Assembly: GCA_949775045.1 (NCBI GenBank)
Contig: OX459095.1
Location: 29,787,064 to 29,851,063 of the forward strand
Source: Metridium senile
Taxonomy: Eukaryota; Cnidaria; Anthozoa; Actiniaria; Metridiidae
Direction: 5' to 3'
Length of the DNA stretch: 64,000 nucleotides
The position numbers and the translations under genes were made by a program. Within the stretch, counting starts at the first letter, position 1. Every line of letters starts with the position of its first letter. The notes beneath the pieces were generated by a model, which was not told where the DNA came from, ran no database searches, and saw only the letters and a program-made list of their open reading frames with translations. Positions 1 through 11,694 of the stretch are shown piece after piece.

Positions 1-301
1 TGTGGGAGTGAAACGGTTGTCATTTGAAAGACGAATCAACATCAAGCTCAAGGTTTGCAAATCAAATTGATAGATTTTGTATATTTTTTTAAATGAAAAC
101 GCTCATAAAAAAGTGACAATGTCCCAACAATTTTGCACATGATTGTAGATCACTCTTTGTCAATATTTAAGTTTGACGAAAAATGAATGAAAATAATTAA
201 TGTCAGATAACCAACTTAAGGAATCAGTCTATCACACAAAGTACATGTACAAGTATATGTATAGAGATAGATGTTAATGGAAAGGTAGCAATTTTAGATA
301 C

Positions 302-468
302 ACCTAATTTGCAAGAATGTTGTCCTGACTTTTGTAATCTAGTGAGAAAGGAATCAATGAAAAGACAAATGAAGATTGCTCAAGCTGAACTCTTTCTTTT
401 GTTATTCCTTTCTTTCTAAATTACTAATTATGTTCTTTTTTCATGTGACAACATTCTTGCAATTAGGT
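302..468. mobile_element. MITE with about 22-bp TIRs
   Basis: ACCTAATTTGCAAGAATGTT at 302-321 is repeated inverted at the other end (CATTCTTGCAATTAGGT). The interior is non-coding. Confidence 0.6.
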
Positions 469-537
469 TTGTTCATAGTATATTTTAAAATCCAATCTCT
501 ATGTGCTCTGCTATAATGAATAAATGATTATCTCCAG

Positions 538-625
538 GGAGGGGTGCAGCAATTTAGGAGCAGCAGAAAGTATCTGAGGGAGGTGTGCAGCAATTTAGGA
601 GCACCAGAAAGTATCTGGGGGAGGG
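538..625. repeat. Two-copy tandem repeat, about 43 bp
   Basis: The unit GCAGCAATTTAGGAGCA, followed by AGAAAGTATCTG, is present twice with small differences, just downstream of the CCDC74 stop. Confidence 0.6.
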
Positions 626-780
626 GGTGCATACCACATAAAAGTCACAAAGGGGGTAAAAGATAGGGGCACAAAATAGCTGAAAGTGCACACCTCCTGT
701 ACTTCTCCCCGGATTTACCCTGGCAGAGGATGTTGTTACAGCACATGACAGATTAAAAATCAAAAAAAAAAAATGTATAT

Positions 781-897
781 TTACTTGATATTTGAATGAG
801 GACCAGGACCAGGATAAGATCTTCCTATTGGATAGTTGGTTTGACTTAATTTCTGGGCAAGAATAGCATCCCTTAGATCTGTTCTTACTTTCAGCAA
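781..897 (-). CDS. CCDC74: CCDC74 exon 6 (terminal)
   Basis: This terminal exon follows a TTTTTCTAG acceptor and enters in phase 0. It encodes LLKVRTDLRDAILAQKLS, then a Gly/Pro/Ser tail and TAA at 783-781. Confidence 0.8.
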   Translation of the reverse strand: MLKVRTDLRDAILAQKLSQTNYPIGRSYPGPGPHSNIK

Positions 898-3800
898 CTA
901 GAAAAATACAAACAACACAAATCCTGTTTAATATCTTAACAATAATTATTAATGATAAAAAAATGATGGTGGTAATACGATATTTAGGATATCAATAGTT
1001 ACAATAATTTGTTTTTTAAAAATAATGCCATTACTATTCATATAGATATTGATGATGAGATGTGGTGAATGTGATTATTGCATTATGAAAATGGTGATAA
1101 TGATGTTGATTACAAACATGACCATAGTAATATTGATGGTCATAATGATTTCAATATAATGATGGGAGGACAGCTGGTCAAGTGTTTGATCCTCTTGACT
1201 CTCACTGATGTGTTGTCTAAGTAAGACATCAATTATTATATAAATTATGTGAGTTGAGTTGGTTTGATGTGATAGATTTATTGTTTTACCCAACCTTTCA
1301 ACACATAAGTGTTGTATGTTGAAAATATTGTGTGGTGATATGGTGAGTTTGAGCAACTCTTACAGAAGTTCCCTGATGGGGAGTGATGACTGTATAATAA
1401 TGTTTTTTTTATTACAATACAGTAATAAAATGTGTATAAGAACCTGTTAGGCTAAAATTTTCATTTTAAGCACCACCTCATAAGAACCTATTAAGGTTTA
1501 AGTACCATTTATGTAAGAACCTATTTAGACTAAATTGAAAAATTCAGGTTCTTATATGCGGGCTATTACTGTACTAATAACACAGGGAGCCCGGCTTTTG
1601 GTTGCTTTTACGTACGATAAAAAATCACGTAGCTTTTTGGGGATTCCTGTGGTGCCTAGGAGATTAGCGCTATATATCGTGACCTTTGTAAACAGTTTAC
1701 GGAATCTATGAAATCCGACCTCAGTAATGGGAGAGTCTTTGGCGTGTAATCAGATCGGTAGTAATAAGAGAGTGCGTTACTAAATTCATTACCACCTGAT
1801 CTGATTACATGCCAACGACTGTCCCACTTATAGAGGTCGGATTTTCATAGATTACGTTAACTGTTTAACAAGGGTCACGATATGTAGTGCTAATAATGCT
1901 GCATACTACCATACCTCCCGAGCCTGTTTAGAATTAGTTTCTTGTTGTTCAGCAATAATAGTTTTACATTCAGTCAATGTTGGTGACCTAGGTCCTGTCT
2001 CACTTGGAACATGAACCTGTATGATCTTATCTTTTGTTAATGTAACCATTAGCATTTGCTGTCCACCGTGGATAGATGACCATATTGGACTCTGTGGTGT
2101 TGGTGGTGATTCAGCTTTAGCAGATTGTTCTTTTTCCATTTGTTTATTCCTTGCTTTTGTTAAGAATTTAGACTTTCCAGATCCAATAGAGTTTGTTGTC
2201 TTTTTTGCTGAGCATGGTGGTGTTGATGTAGCTGTCTTTGTCCCTGATGGATGCCTTGGAGGAAACAGGAACAGTGTTAATCTAACATGATATTTAACAA
2301 TTATTTGCTGAAATAGAGGTGAATATCGATAATAATAATGATTTTATATTATTTATTAATACGTATAAATATTAGCGGTTTACAGGGACTTCTGCCACTG
2401 AGAAATATCTTCTTTGAGCTAAATATGTAAAAATATGCTAATTTTACATGTCTAAAACATTTTGGCATAAATATATTTCTTGTTTATATAATAAATAGAA
2501 TAATGCATGGATGCTCAGGTGGCATGGGTGGCCTAGCGGTGAGAGCGCTTGCCTTTCACCACTGTGGTCCATGTTCGAGTCCCGGCTCGGGCATGGATTA
2601 TATGTGAATTGAGTTTGTTTGATGTGTTCTTCTCCGGGTTATCCGGTTTTCCTCCCTCCGCAAAAATGAACATGTGAGCTGAATTGTGTGCAAAATAATT
2701 AAATGTAGAGGTAGTGAGTGTGTGTCTGAGTCTCCCCCATTAGTAAGGACACATGTGTCCAGTCTAGAAGAATTGAGACGTTAAAAAAAGTGATTTATTT
2801 TATGCTTGGCGGTATGGAATTTATCTTCTTGTGTTTAAATGGTACATCATTATAGGTCTTCAGACTGAGATCTGTGACAACTTTCTTGTAGGTAGTGATA
2901 AATGCAATGAAGCAATCTTAACCAGCCTAGACTTATACAATAATAAATAGTGTTTAAGCCCAAATTGATTAGATTGCAACATGCAAACATTGATCCTTCA
3001 CCAGTGTTCCCAGAGAATGTACTTATCTTTATGGCATATTTGAGATAAAATAATAATATTTTTGTTTGTTTTTAACTCCGACAAGGGCTAAAGCTTGAAA
3101 TGTCAATAAAGCATCACTTTTTACTTATGACAACTTTTTACTTATAAACGATTTTTGTTATAAATTTCCTTTTATTGGCTATCATATAAATTTAACACAA
3201 ACACAGTCTACATTAGTTTACTCACTAATTTCCCTTCAAAATATTTATTTTTTCACAAAAGCTTATATTTTTCTCACTTACCAATTAAAATTATTTGTAA
3301 ATATTTATGTTTCCATGGAAACACCAAGACAGGTGACACCAGTGTAACCACAATAATATTGTCAATTTTTATTAAAAAAATCGGAAACTTTTTTAACTCA
3401 TTACCTTTTCTTAGTAGAAGCAGAAGAATTTCTAGCATTTTGTTTAGTTTCTGTAATTTGTTTTGATTCTTTCTTGGTATTTTCTAAATCTGAAGGTTTA
3501 TTTGACTTGGAGTGTTTGTCTTTATTAGCTGATGATCTTTTTTCTGAAAACAAAATAAAATTAATAAAATTAAATATGATTCATTATTGATGTTAGCAAG
3601 AAATAAATAGCATAAAAGTGAGACAGTTGGTTCAGAAAAATAGCCTAATTATTGTACACTGGGGTGGCCCACTTGAAACTTGAACATGGGTCACTTTTAG
3701 GCCCTCGGAGAAAGGGTTTGCTTTGAATTAGCATTTTTGATTATCGGGTATCTGATAATTTTGTGACTCTACGTGATAGCCAGTGTTTTAAAAATGCTTT

Positions 3801-6100
3801 AACTTCGAGTGTAGTTCTGATGGCTTGGGACCGGGAATATCTTGTTTTTCAGGCTTTTTTGTTTTCCATCTAAATATTGAGACATTCACTCAAACGTGTA
3901 GTCAAGTCAATCTTTATTTTACCCACACATTATAACAATACTTACATATAAATAACAATACAAATATAATATTTATATATAGAGAAAAAATAAAGTGAAA
4001 AACTTAATTGTTATTTACATACATCTGTATTTTATTATAAATTTTATTTATCTTTGTTATTCCTAAGTAGAGGGGTGGAGGCTGTCTAAAATAACGTACG
4101 TTAAACTAGTCAGACAGCCTATATATGTAGCAGTCTTTTGTGGCCATGTTTTGGTAGCGTCTTTCAAAACAGCACCAGAATGCAGTGCGTAACCGACTCA
4201 TACAAGTTTACTACTCAACTCCGAAATGGCTAATGCACAGGAAATATCTTTAAACCTAAAAGAAGCATTGATCACTCCTCACACTGGGACAAAGGGAGTA
4301 CCCCAGGCTGGGGAGTGATCCCAGATCATTTTGGAATTTTTGATCCCTGAGCCCAATTTATAACACTGATCCCTGATCCCATATACCATGTTATGAGCCT
4401 GCAACAAAATTCAGGATTACAGCTGACTTTAATGAAATACATTGCAATACCAAGCTCCATTATCTAAAACTAGATTTAAATCACTTGTTTTAAGGTCTAC
4501 AAACCTTTTGATGATCTATTGGGAGTGCTGGATTTAACAATCTCTTCAGAAGGAACAGGACTGACTTCTAGAAGCAAAAGCAATCGAAAATACATTAGAA
4601 CACCATAATAAGGGTGAAATATGATTATAGATTACTTCTGATACTTGCAAAACTATAGTCAAATGATATAATTATGAATATGATTACATTTAGATGAATT
4701 TTTAAAATCAGTTTGAGTTCGGCCCCCACCAGAATCGTTCTGCATTTTCAAAAATGGGAATGGGCCAATCACAGCACGCATTATATATTTCAGCAGATTT
4801 TAGCCAATCAGTAACTCTCTCTTATCATTCTTTTAGACAAAATACTTCCGTTCAATTTATAGATACTATGATTTATTCTTAGTGTCAAATCACTTGAATT
4901 TGGAATGTAGCATTTTCCTAGTAAAGAGTTACAGAGCAATAGCAGATGACAAGAAAAACATGATTGCCCTTCAACAAGAATTACCTAATAGAAAACCATT
5001 TCACTTACTCCATAAATCATTTAAAATGGCGAACCAATAAATAATTTATCAAGACAGTAATTATTTTTTTGATATATCTTAAGAAATACTTTTGAGATAA
5101 AAAGGCCTTCCAAGACATCTAAAAGGTTATGATCAAAATGGTCACTTCTAATTCTCATCCTCCATTATTACTGTTTCAATTTATTTATTTTTCATTCATT
5201 TACCCAAAATTGAAACCAGTTTTTTAAGACATCATTTATATTTGATAAACGAAAACATTAATATACGAAATTATCATGGATCAAAGTTAATATTTTAGGC
5301 ATAAAAACTATCGCATCATATTTTATAGAGAAGGACAGCCTACACGGTAGACGAGCACCTGTGCATATGTAGCAAAGATGAACGCCAGTATGTCACAATC
5401 TTGTCATCAATTCACAGCTTATTACACACAAAATAGGATATAGATTTGACATTCAAAATGATATTAAGATGGAAGTTGTTTCAGTGGTATATCATGGCAT
5501 GACGAAAGAAACAACACCCTAAATTTATTATTCATCCTACCTTCGACGTTCACTCCCGATCGCGACATGACAAGCTTGAAACTCAAGTCTGAAAAAAACA
5601 CGAATATAAAGAAATGTTTAAGTTAAAATTACTTCAAAGCAAACTCTCTAAAACAACTATTATTATCAGGAAATACTGATCAACAAAGTGTTTTTGTTAG
5701 GAGTGTGAAGAAAGAAATGTGTACCTTTGTTTTCGACTTTGAGTCTTTCGATTTCTTCGTGTAAATTCATTAAAACTTGGGCATGTTCGTGTTGAACAAA
5801 ATCTAAACTTTTCTCCATTTCAGATACTTTCTGCCTTAGATCTTTTTCCCCAGTTCTAGACGGTGCTGAAACTATTCTCTGCTCGTTGGGAGGCGATAAA
5901 GTTTTCTTGTATTGAGACGTTTCGCATTCTTTGTCCCCTATTTCTTCCAAAGGATTAATCATTTGTTGTGGATCACGCACAATCGGTCGTGGCTGTTTCC
6001 TTCGTTCTAGCGAACTTCTTGACCACGATGGCAAATTTTGTAATGGAGGAAGGATAGGAGGCTGCGATGGCGGTCCCTTAGACATGGTTTGTGCCTGCAT
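781..6100 (-). CDS. CCDC74: CCDC74-like coiled-coil protein, complete six-exon gene
   Basis: Joined coding exons are 6100-5725, 5588-5541, 4567-4505, 3543-3405, 2281-1915 and 897-781. All splice phases agree and the sum is 1110 nt, giving 369 residues plus a TAA stop. Human CCDC74A is about 378 residues, so the length fits. The best family match is the coiled-coil block at about residues 95-130 (EKSLDFVQHEHAQVL, then LHEEIERLKVENK, continuing across the intron into DLSFKLVM). A second match is the C-terminal motif PTLTECKTIIAEQQ. The N-terminal 90 residues are proline/basic-rich and the middle is Lys/Ser-rich and probably disordered. CCDC74 proteins are small, poorly characterised spindle or ciliary coiled-coil proteins. 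An alternative start is the second Met (MSKGPP) five codons later. Confidence 0.87.
1420..1571. mobile_element. 152-bp MITE with TA duplication, Tc1/mariner-like
   Basis: The ends CAGTAATAAAATGTGTATAA and its inverted partner CTTATATGCGGGCTATTACTG are flanked by TA on both sides. It lies inside the last CCDC74 intron. Confidence 0.6.
1655..1903. repeat. Long imperfect palindrome beside a splice donor
   Basis: Arms of about 120 bp share TATCGTGACC and AATCTATGAAA and the core GTAATCAGATC. The right arm ends about 6 bp from the CCDC74 exon-5 donor at 1909-1914. It is probably a MITE. Confidence 0.65.
1915..2281 (-). CDS. CCDC74: CCDC74 exon 5
   Basis: This 367-bp exon lies between an ATGTTAG acceptor and a GTATGG donor. 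It contains GGQQMLMVTL and the C-terminal family motif PTLTECKTIIAEQQ. The exact acceptor was chosen for phase; an AG about 20 bp further in would break the frame. Confidence 0.8.
2521..2800 (+). mobile_element. tRNA-derived SINE
   Basis: The head at 2521-2596 carries a box A (TGGCCTAGCGGTGAGAGCG) and a box B (TGTTCGAGTCCC). The tail contains TTCTCCGGGTTATCCGGTTT, then TTCCTCCCTCCGC, a motif I recall from invertebrate SINEs. No intact tRNA cloverleaf was found. It lies in a CCDC74 intron. Confidence 0.65.
3076..3104 (+). ncRNA. Degenerate hammerhead-like motif
   Basis: The order CCGACAA, short stem GGGCTAAAGCTT, GAAA, TGTC resembles a hammerhead core, but CUGANGA is mutated, so it is presumably inactive. 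It is related to the motifs at 33.2 and 34.1 kb. Confidence 0.3.
3405..3543 (-). CDS. CCDC74: CCDC74 exon 4
   Basis: This 139-bp exon is bounded by TTTTCAG and GTAATG. It encodes a Lys/Ser/Asn-rich low-complexity stretch and enters in phase 1 and leaves in phase 2, as the neighbouring exons require. Confidence 0.72.
4505..4567 (-). CDS. CCDC74: CCDC74 exon 3
   Basis: This 63-bp exon is bounded by CTTCTAG and GTTTGT, with phase 1 on both sides. It encodes a Ser/Pro-rich linker (EVSPVPSEEIVKSS). Support is the splice signals and the phase, because the sequence itself is not conserved. Confidence 0.7.
5541..5588 (-). CDS. CCDC74: CCDC74 exon 2
   Basis: This 48-bp exon lies between TTTTTTCAG and GTAGGA. 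It restores the reading frame and encodes DLSFKLVMSRSGVNVE, matching the family's DLHYKLIMN continuation of the coiled coil. Confidence 0.82.
5725..6100 (-). CDS. CCDC74: CCDC74 exon 1
   Basis: The exon starts at ATG 6100-6098 and ends in phase 1 before a GTACAC donor at 5724-5719. It encodes the Pro-rich N-terminus and the coiled coil ending in VENK. Confidence 0.87.
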
Positions 6101-6396
6101 TCTCGATTAGTGCGGAGTCCAAGAAAAGAAAAATTATACAAGCTAGCCAGTCCAAAATTGTCCAATGACAGAATAAAGCCTTACGATTGTCAGGCAAAAT
6201 TCCAACAAATATCACTTGTTATATCTTTAAAATCCATCCAGAATATTTAAGAATACCATTTACAAAGAGAAGAAACGCGTAGTGTAACCTAAAACGGCTG
6301 CAATTCAGAGTAAATGACTAATAAATTCGCAAGGTATGGGAATATCAACAAAACTTTGTGGGTTCTGATTGTTTGACATAAAGCGCATGTCTAGCA

Positions 6397-6411
6397 TGGT
6401 TGCCTAGGAAC
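6397..6411 (+). promoter_or_regulatory. X-box-like RFX site upstream of CCDC74
   Basis: GTTGCCTAGGAAC is two inverted half-sites (GTTGCC and AGGAAC) separated by one base, one mismatch from the X-box consensus bound by RFX factors at ciliary genes. It sits about 300 bp upstream of the CCDC74 start codon. That it works as a promoter element is inferred. Confidence 0.45.
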
Positions 6412-7049
6412 AGGCTCTGGGGTCAGACGTCACTGATACACTGGGTTAACATTTCGTTTCGGTGTCACGTTTTAATGATTTTCAAAAAAAAATATTTCTC
6501 CTTTATTAAAAATGCAAAACTTTTACAAAAAAAGACAAAATATAGTTTTTGAGATCAAGTTTCACATTCCGGCGAAGATAATATAAAAGATAGAATATTA
6601 TTATTTTAATTGAATTATCAATATACGTTTGCAAATGGCGCTCGTCGAATCAGCAATGCTTTGCAGCGGTTAAACATTATATTCCGCAATGAAATATTTA
6701 TCAGAAAAACGAGGGCCTTCCGCCACCAATTCTCCAGAAATAAAGTCATTTGCATTGTTATAGCGTCAATCATATACAAACAGTAACAGAATGAAGCAGA
6801 GACAGAGTGAATAGAGGGCCATGCTTTTATAACAACTATTTATAATACTTGTATTAATATGCGCCGTGTAATTTCAACTATTAACTTCGTATAGTGAATG
6901 CAAGCGGACTGGATAACTGACATCATCTAGAAATACTTCTTGTAACTAAAAGCATCACATTCTAGCTCATTCTACCCAGCGCCGGGTTCGAGAAGAAAGC
7001 GACCCACCCTCCCTACCCACGGGCTGTTTAGCCTGGCACACTCACAGGC

Positions 7050-7253
7050 ATCCCAAGCAATTCACTTTTACAGTAGAGAGATATTGGGTGGGCAAAAATT
7101 AAAATAAAGGGCACTAGAACGTTCAAAAACTACCCAGAATGACACCAAATAAATTTAAACACAACACATGATTGAAATATGTTCAAATTTATTTCAATAA
7201 AATATTCGGATTTTTCCCCTCACATATCTCTACTGTAAAAGTGAATTGTTTGG
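7050..7253. mobile_element. MITE with about 33-bp TIRs
   Basis: CCCAAGCAATTCACTTTTAC, followed by AGTAGAGAGATAT, is inverted at the right end with two differences. The interior is AT-rich and non-coding. Confidence 0.65.
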
Positions 7254-7601
7254 GACACTCAGCTTGGCTTAGGCCGTTCAGGACAGTTCAGGAATCTATA
7301 TTTTTACTCAACTTTAACTGGGCATAAATAAGAGTATTGTAAAATTGATTACTATTGAACATATAATTGCGCATGCCTAGTTTAAAAGAAAATGTACTAC
7401 TTTTTCATTGATAACTGTTTATTTGTAATATTTGTAAAAATATAGTTTTTGGTTTGCAAATATCTATTTACATAAAGTGTGTTATAATATACATCATTAT
7501 AATATTATATTTTGATATTTAAGAGAATAAATATAGTCTGTCACGTAAAGAGACGGCCGTTTCTACAAATGCTAAAGCCTGGTTCACACTAGCATTAAGG
7601 C

Positions 7602-7799
7602 CCGGGCAAACGGCTTCAACATTTGCTTCAACATCCGTTTGGTTTTGTTGAATGGCAATGTTGATGCCGTTTGTCACCCCATTTCAACATTGTCATTGAA
7701 AGCGTTTATCCCCCTACGTTCAACATCGTTCAATTGCAACAACCATTCTACAGCGTTCAACAAAATCGAACGAATGTTGGAGCCGTTTGCCCGGGCCTT
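7602..7799. mobile_element. Harbinger-type MITE, copy 1
   Basis: TIR AGGCCCGGGCAAACGGCTTC, mirrored as GCCGTTTGCCCGGGCCT, is flanked by TTA on both sides, the 3-bp duplication typical of PIF/Harbinger. The interior is rich in repeated GTTCAAC/TTCAACA words. Confidence 0.65.
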
Positions 7800-7821
7800 T
7801 AGATAGCTGTATTAGTATAAG

Positions 7822-8033
7822 GGCCCGGGCAAACGGTTTCAACATTGGCTTCAACATCCGTTCGATTTTGTTGAATGGCAATGTTTAAACGCTTTTAAAC
7901 TCTTTCAACATTGTTAAAACGTGTTGAAACGATGTTTAATTGATGTTGAAAGAGTTTAAAAGCGTTTAAACGTTGCCATTCATCAAAATCGAACTGATGT
8001 TGAAGCAAATGTTGAAACCGTTTGCCCAGGCCC
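7822..8033. mobile_element. Harbinger-type MITE, copy 2
   Basis: It has the same GGGCCCGGGCAAACGG terminus and CAACATCCGTTCGATTTTG arm as its neighbour 20 bp away. The interior is an almost perfect hairpin around GTTTAAACGCTTTTAAAC. Confidence 0.65.
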
Positions 8034-8116
8034 AAACATCATAAAAACACGACCGCTATGCATGCTTACTTATCGGCTTCCGAAAACATTAACGAAACGA
8101 CTTTTCGCGTCTTATA

Positions 8117-8374
8117 CACCTAATCCAAAAAACGTTGTCGGGTCCGCCGCACAGTCCTCGCGCCAAGACCGTGAAGCAAAACAGTGAATATTTTGATGAG
8201 AGTGATAAAACAAGAAAATAAAAGTAGGAACAACACTATTTCGTTGAAAAAAGTACCACACTAGAGTGTGAACATGCAAATAAATTAATTACTAATTAGA
8301 TATAACCAATATCAGTTCACAGTCTTGGCGCGAGGACTGTGCGGCGAACCAGACAACGTTTTTTGGATTAGGTG
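8117..8374. mobile_element. 258-bp MITE with long TIRs and TA duplication
   Basis: CACCTAATCCAAAAAACGTT, followed by GTC, is mirrored at the right end. The arms continue through CGCACAGTCCTCGCGCCAAG with very few mismatches, and TA flanks both ends. Confidence 0.7.
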
Positions 8375-9411
8375 TATATGAAAACTATAACCTGTGCTAG
8401 TGCGAAATGCTTGTACGATGAATGTAAAAATCTAAAGTTTATTTAATCATATCCATGTTTACCGTGCGGTTTGATATTACTATTTGTTAGCTATCTGTAA
8501 GAATGATACGGCCCATATTCGTACCAATCCTTTCTCTTCGTTAGAAAGCTGAGAAGGGCTTGGGGACGAGGCAGAGGCCGATATTGTATCATTTCGTAAA
8601 TAATATAATATCAATAAATTACAATAATTCCACTCTCATTATAACATTATATTAAAAATATTAGTTTAATTTTACCTAATTCTAACAATCAGTATAAACA
8701 CTGCATACGTTGATTCAAAATAATCATTGTATAAAACCTTGTATTTTCGTAAACATCAATTTCACTGATAAAATATTGTTGATTAAATTTGGTCAGGGAA
8801 CATTAGACGTTCACCAACCTACGTAAACTGAGTCCCAGTTAACAGCACTGATGACGTAGATACGGCGAGGGTGATTTCATGTGTAGGTCCCGGTTTGCTC
8901 TCTTTCGTTCAAAAATACTTTAAAAAACGAACTGGGGCAAAGTCATGCAATTTACAGCACAAATGTGTGTTTAAATCGATATATCGCTACAATTAAAACA
9001 ATTCCAAGAATTGCATAAAAACATATCTCTTTGGAAATATTTCATAAGTCGCTCCCAATTCGTTGTCATGACTACTATTGGACCCGATTTAGATAAATTA
9101 TTGGACCCGATTTAGATAGATTTAGATATTAGACAAACAAACATATTAAAAAAATGAACTTGCGTCGTCTTATGGGACCAGTTAGCCAAGCTTTCTTTTG
9201 ATTTACGATGTTAAATTGTGCAGTCTTTGGTGGAATAGTGAAGCGTTTGAAGACGGCAGAACTCCTAGAAATACAACAAGATCCAACATTAGTTTGTGGT
9301 GATGATAATCATGCTGCTGAGTATGGTATGATGGTGGTAAGCGACTATAGCTAGCGTTGTATGTGTTCGGATTAAATGATATATGTGTGGGCCATATCGT
9401 AGTCATATTCA

Positions 9412-10078
9412 CCGTAACCAGATCGAACCCCTCTTATGGTACGTCCCAGAGTTTAACCCAGTGACTAACCGGATCGTAATGTAAATCGTATTCGTCATAA
9501 TTGTAACTATAGTTGTGACAACCCCCCTTCCCCCAATGATACATCCCAGAGTTAAACCCAGTGACTACTAACCGGATCGTAATCGTAATCGTCATAATCG
9601 TTATGACAACCCCTCTAATGATACGTCCCAGAGTTTAACCCAGTCACTTACCGGATCGTAAACGTATTGGTCATAATCGTGACTATAGTTATATCAACCT
9701 CTCTTATGATATACGTCCCAGAGTTTAAGCCAAGTCACTAACCGGATCGTAATCGCATTGGTCATAATAGTAACTATAGTTATGACAACCCCTCTTATGA
9801 TACGTCCCAGAGTTTAACCAACCGGATCGTAATCGTATTGGTCATAATCGTGACTATAGTTATGACAACCCCTCTTATGATACATCCCAGAGTTTAACCG
9901 AGTCACTAACGGGATCGTAATCGTATTCGTCATAATCGTGACTATAGTTATGACAACCCCTCTAATGATACGTCCCAGAGTTTAACCAACCGGATCTTAA
10001 TCGTATTGATCATAATTGTAACTATAGTTATGATAACCCCTCTAATGACCCTTCCCAGAGTTTAACCCAGTGACTTAC
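9412..10078. repeat. Minisatellite of about 8 units directly after the TTC28 stop codon
   Basis: Units of 80-102 bp share CGTCCCAGAGTTTAACC, AACCGGATCGTAATCG and CTATAGTTATGACAACCCC. The block ends exactly against the TAG of TTC28. Several units include ACTTAC or ACTAAC at the position of the donor-like GTAAGT. Confidence 0.85.
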
Positions 10079-11694
10079 CTAACATGACGATGAGTGTAAA
10101 TGTGCTAAATTAGCCATATGGTTCTGTTTCAATCTAACATGAGCCGCATCCATATCTCGGAGATCCTTCATCGCTAGATTTTCCAGGGTAAGAGACGATC
10201 CACTTCGACTCGGCCCACTGCTGCTACTATGATGATTCTGCATGAGAGCTGCCGCCGCATGTTCAGCTGCAATCTGTCTATCAGTAGGTGAGTCGGCAGA
10301 GCTGCCCTGGGACGAGTACGAGTCTGAAGTTATATGTACCGATAAATCTTGCGCGGGTTTTCGCGGGCTACGCGTTCTGTCAGTGTATGTATTCTGTGCT
10401 GTTATTACGCGATTGATGTCTGGTCTAGCCCCTGGTGTACGACTTAAATACTCATTGGATCCTGATATAGTTCTCAAATTATTGGCGTATTTTGTTTGAC
10501 TGTAAAACAGTTCGTCATCGATCGTTTTATGGTCTTCATCGCTTGACACTGCGTTGGGTTTACCAGCAATGCCGTTGACTCTAGGCTTGTCCTGGGTCCT
10601 AAATAGTCTTCTTAAATTAGGTCGATTTGTCGACGGGCCACCGTTAGGTAGAGAAGGATCGTGAGGTGTTTTATACTGTGATCGATGTACATCACCATTG
10701 GTTAACACCATGTCATCTCTTAGAGTCGTCCGTAACCCGTTAGAAGGTGGACTATGGATAGGGTCATGGTACGATGCTAGATTTCCCTCTGACCTGTACT
10801 TCATTGGTGTACCATTCAACGATGGTTTCTGTGGTGATTTCCTCAAATTTGGTGTTGATGCTTTTGTGATACCTGCTGCTGAACTTGGAATACCATGCCT
10901 TCCTGGTTTATCTACATGACTTGGTATTCTGTGATCTGTTTGCTGGGTACGTAGCTGGCTGATACTACCGGGTGTTTTACCACCAGCGCTGCTCTCTTCA
11001 GGTTTTACAGCGACAGACGATCCGCTACTTGATGACGAGTGTGTTTTCCTTAGTACCAAACCTTTCCTGGACAAGCCACCAGCTTCTTGCTGGGTTCTAG
11101 TGTAATCGTTTTCCCGTTTCTGTTGGCTGGTGATATCAGAATAGCTATCAACATCAGAGGTATCAGACGACGGGCTTCCTTGTCGTGGCTGCTGTGGTGC
11201 CACACCTACATCTACGGATGATACTTTCAAACCACTTATATCAATACTTGATACACTTCGTTGTGAGCTTCGTCTGTTCACGTTCGTATTTGCAAGCGAC
11301 GACTGCGACCCATGAAGGTTCTGACCAGTCGGTCTAATATCTTCAGGGCGTGGTTTAGTATTGATGGGCGTGGCACTGTCCAGCGTGACGTCAGGGTCAA
11401 CGGATGATTCCGCCTCTAAGTCTGCTAGCGACCTCATCAAGGCTTCAGTAGAACTTCTATGGGAATTACGCCGTTGTCGACCTGTTGTACCGCTACTAGC
11501 ACGGGAGCCTGAGCTGCCGAGCCTTCGTTCTCTGTTAAGGAAATTCAAGTCCTCGGCGCTTTTAGTGCGCATGTCCAGATCTGATCCTAACGACGCTGAC
11601 ACAAAGGACAGGTTTGACATGACGGTCGAGGACGATTGAGCTTTGGACACGAGTGCAAAGTTTGGTTCTTCTGAATCGAGTGGATTGACGGTAT
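10079..11694 (-). CDS. TTC28: TTC28 terminal exon, Ser-rich tail
   Basis: This is exactly 538 codons including TAG at 10081-10079. It encodes a low-complexity Ser/Thr/Pro/Arg-rich, probably disordered tail with many S-x-x-S and RRSSQR-type basophilic sites. Its end, LAHLHSSSC, mirrors the human C-terminus. The stop codon is followed directly by GTAAGT, a perfect donor sequence, so either a 3'-UTR intron begins here or the match is fortuitous. Confidence 0.88.

Noticed and set aside
2523..2596. Functional tRNA gene
   Set aside because: Boxes A and B are present, but no acceptor or anticodon stem folds properly and a SINE body follows directly.
9420..10078. CRISPR-like array
   Set aside because: Repeats are long, contiguous and diverged without spacers, and the DNA is clearly animal.
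10242..11639. Plus-strand frames opposite the TTC28 tail
   Set aside because: They are antisense shadows of a Ser-rich coding exon.
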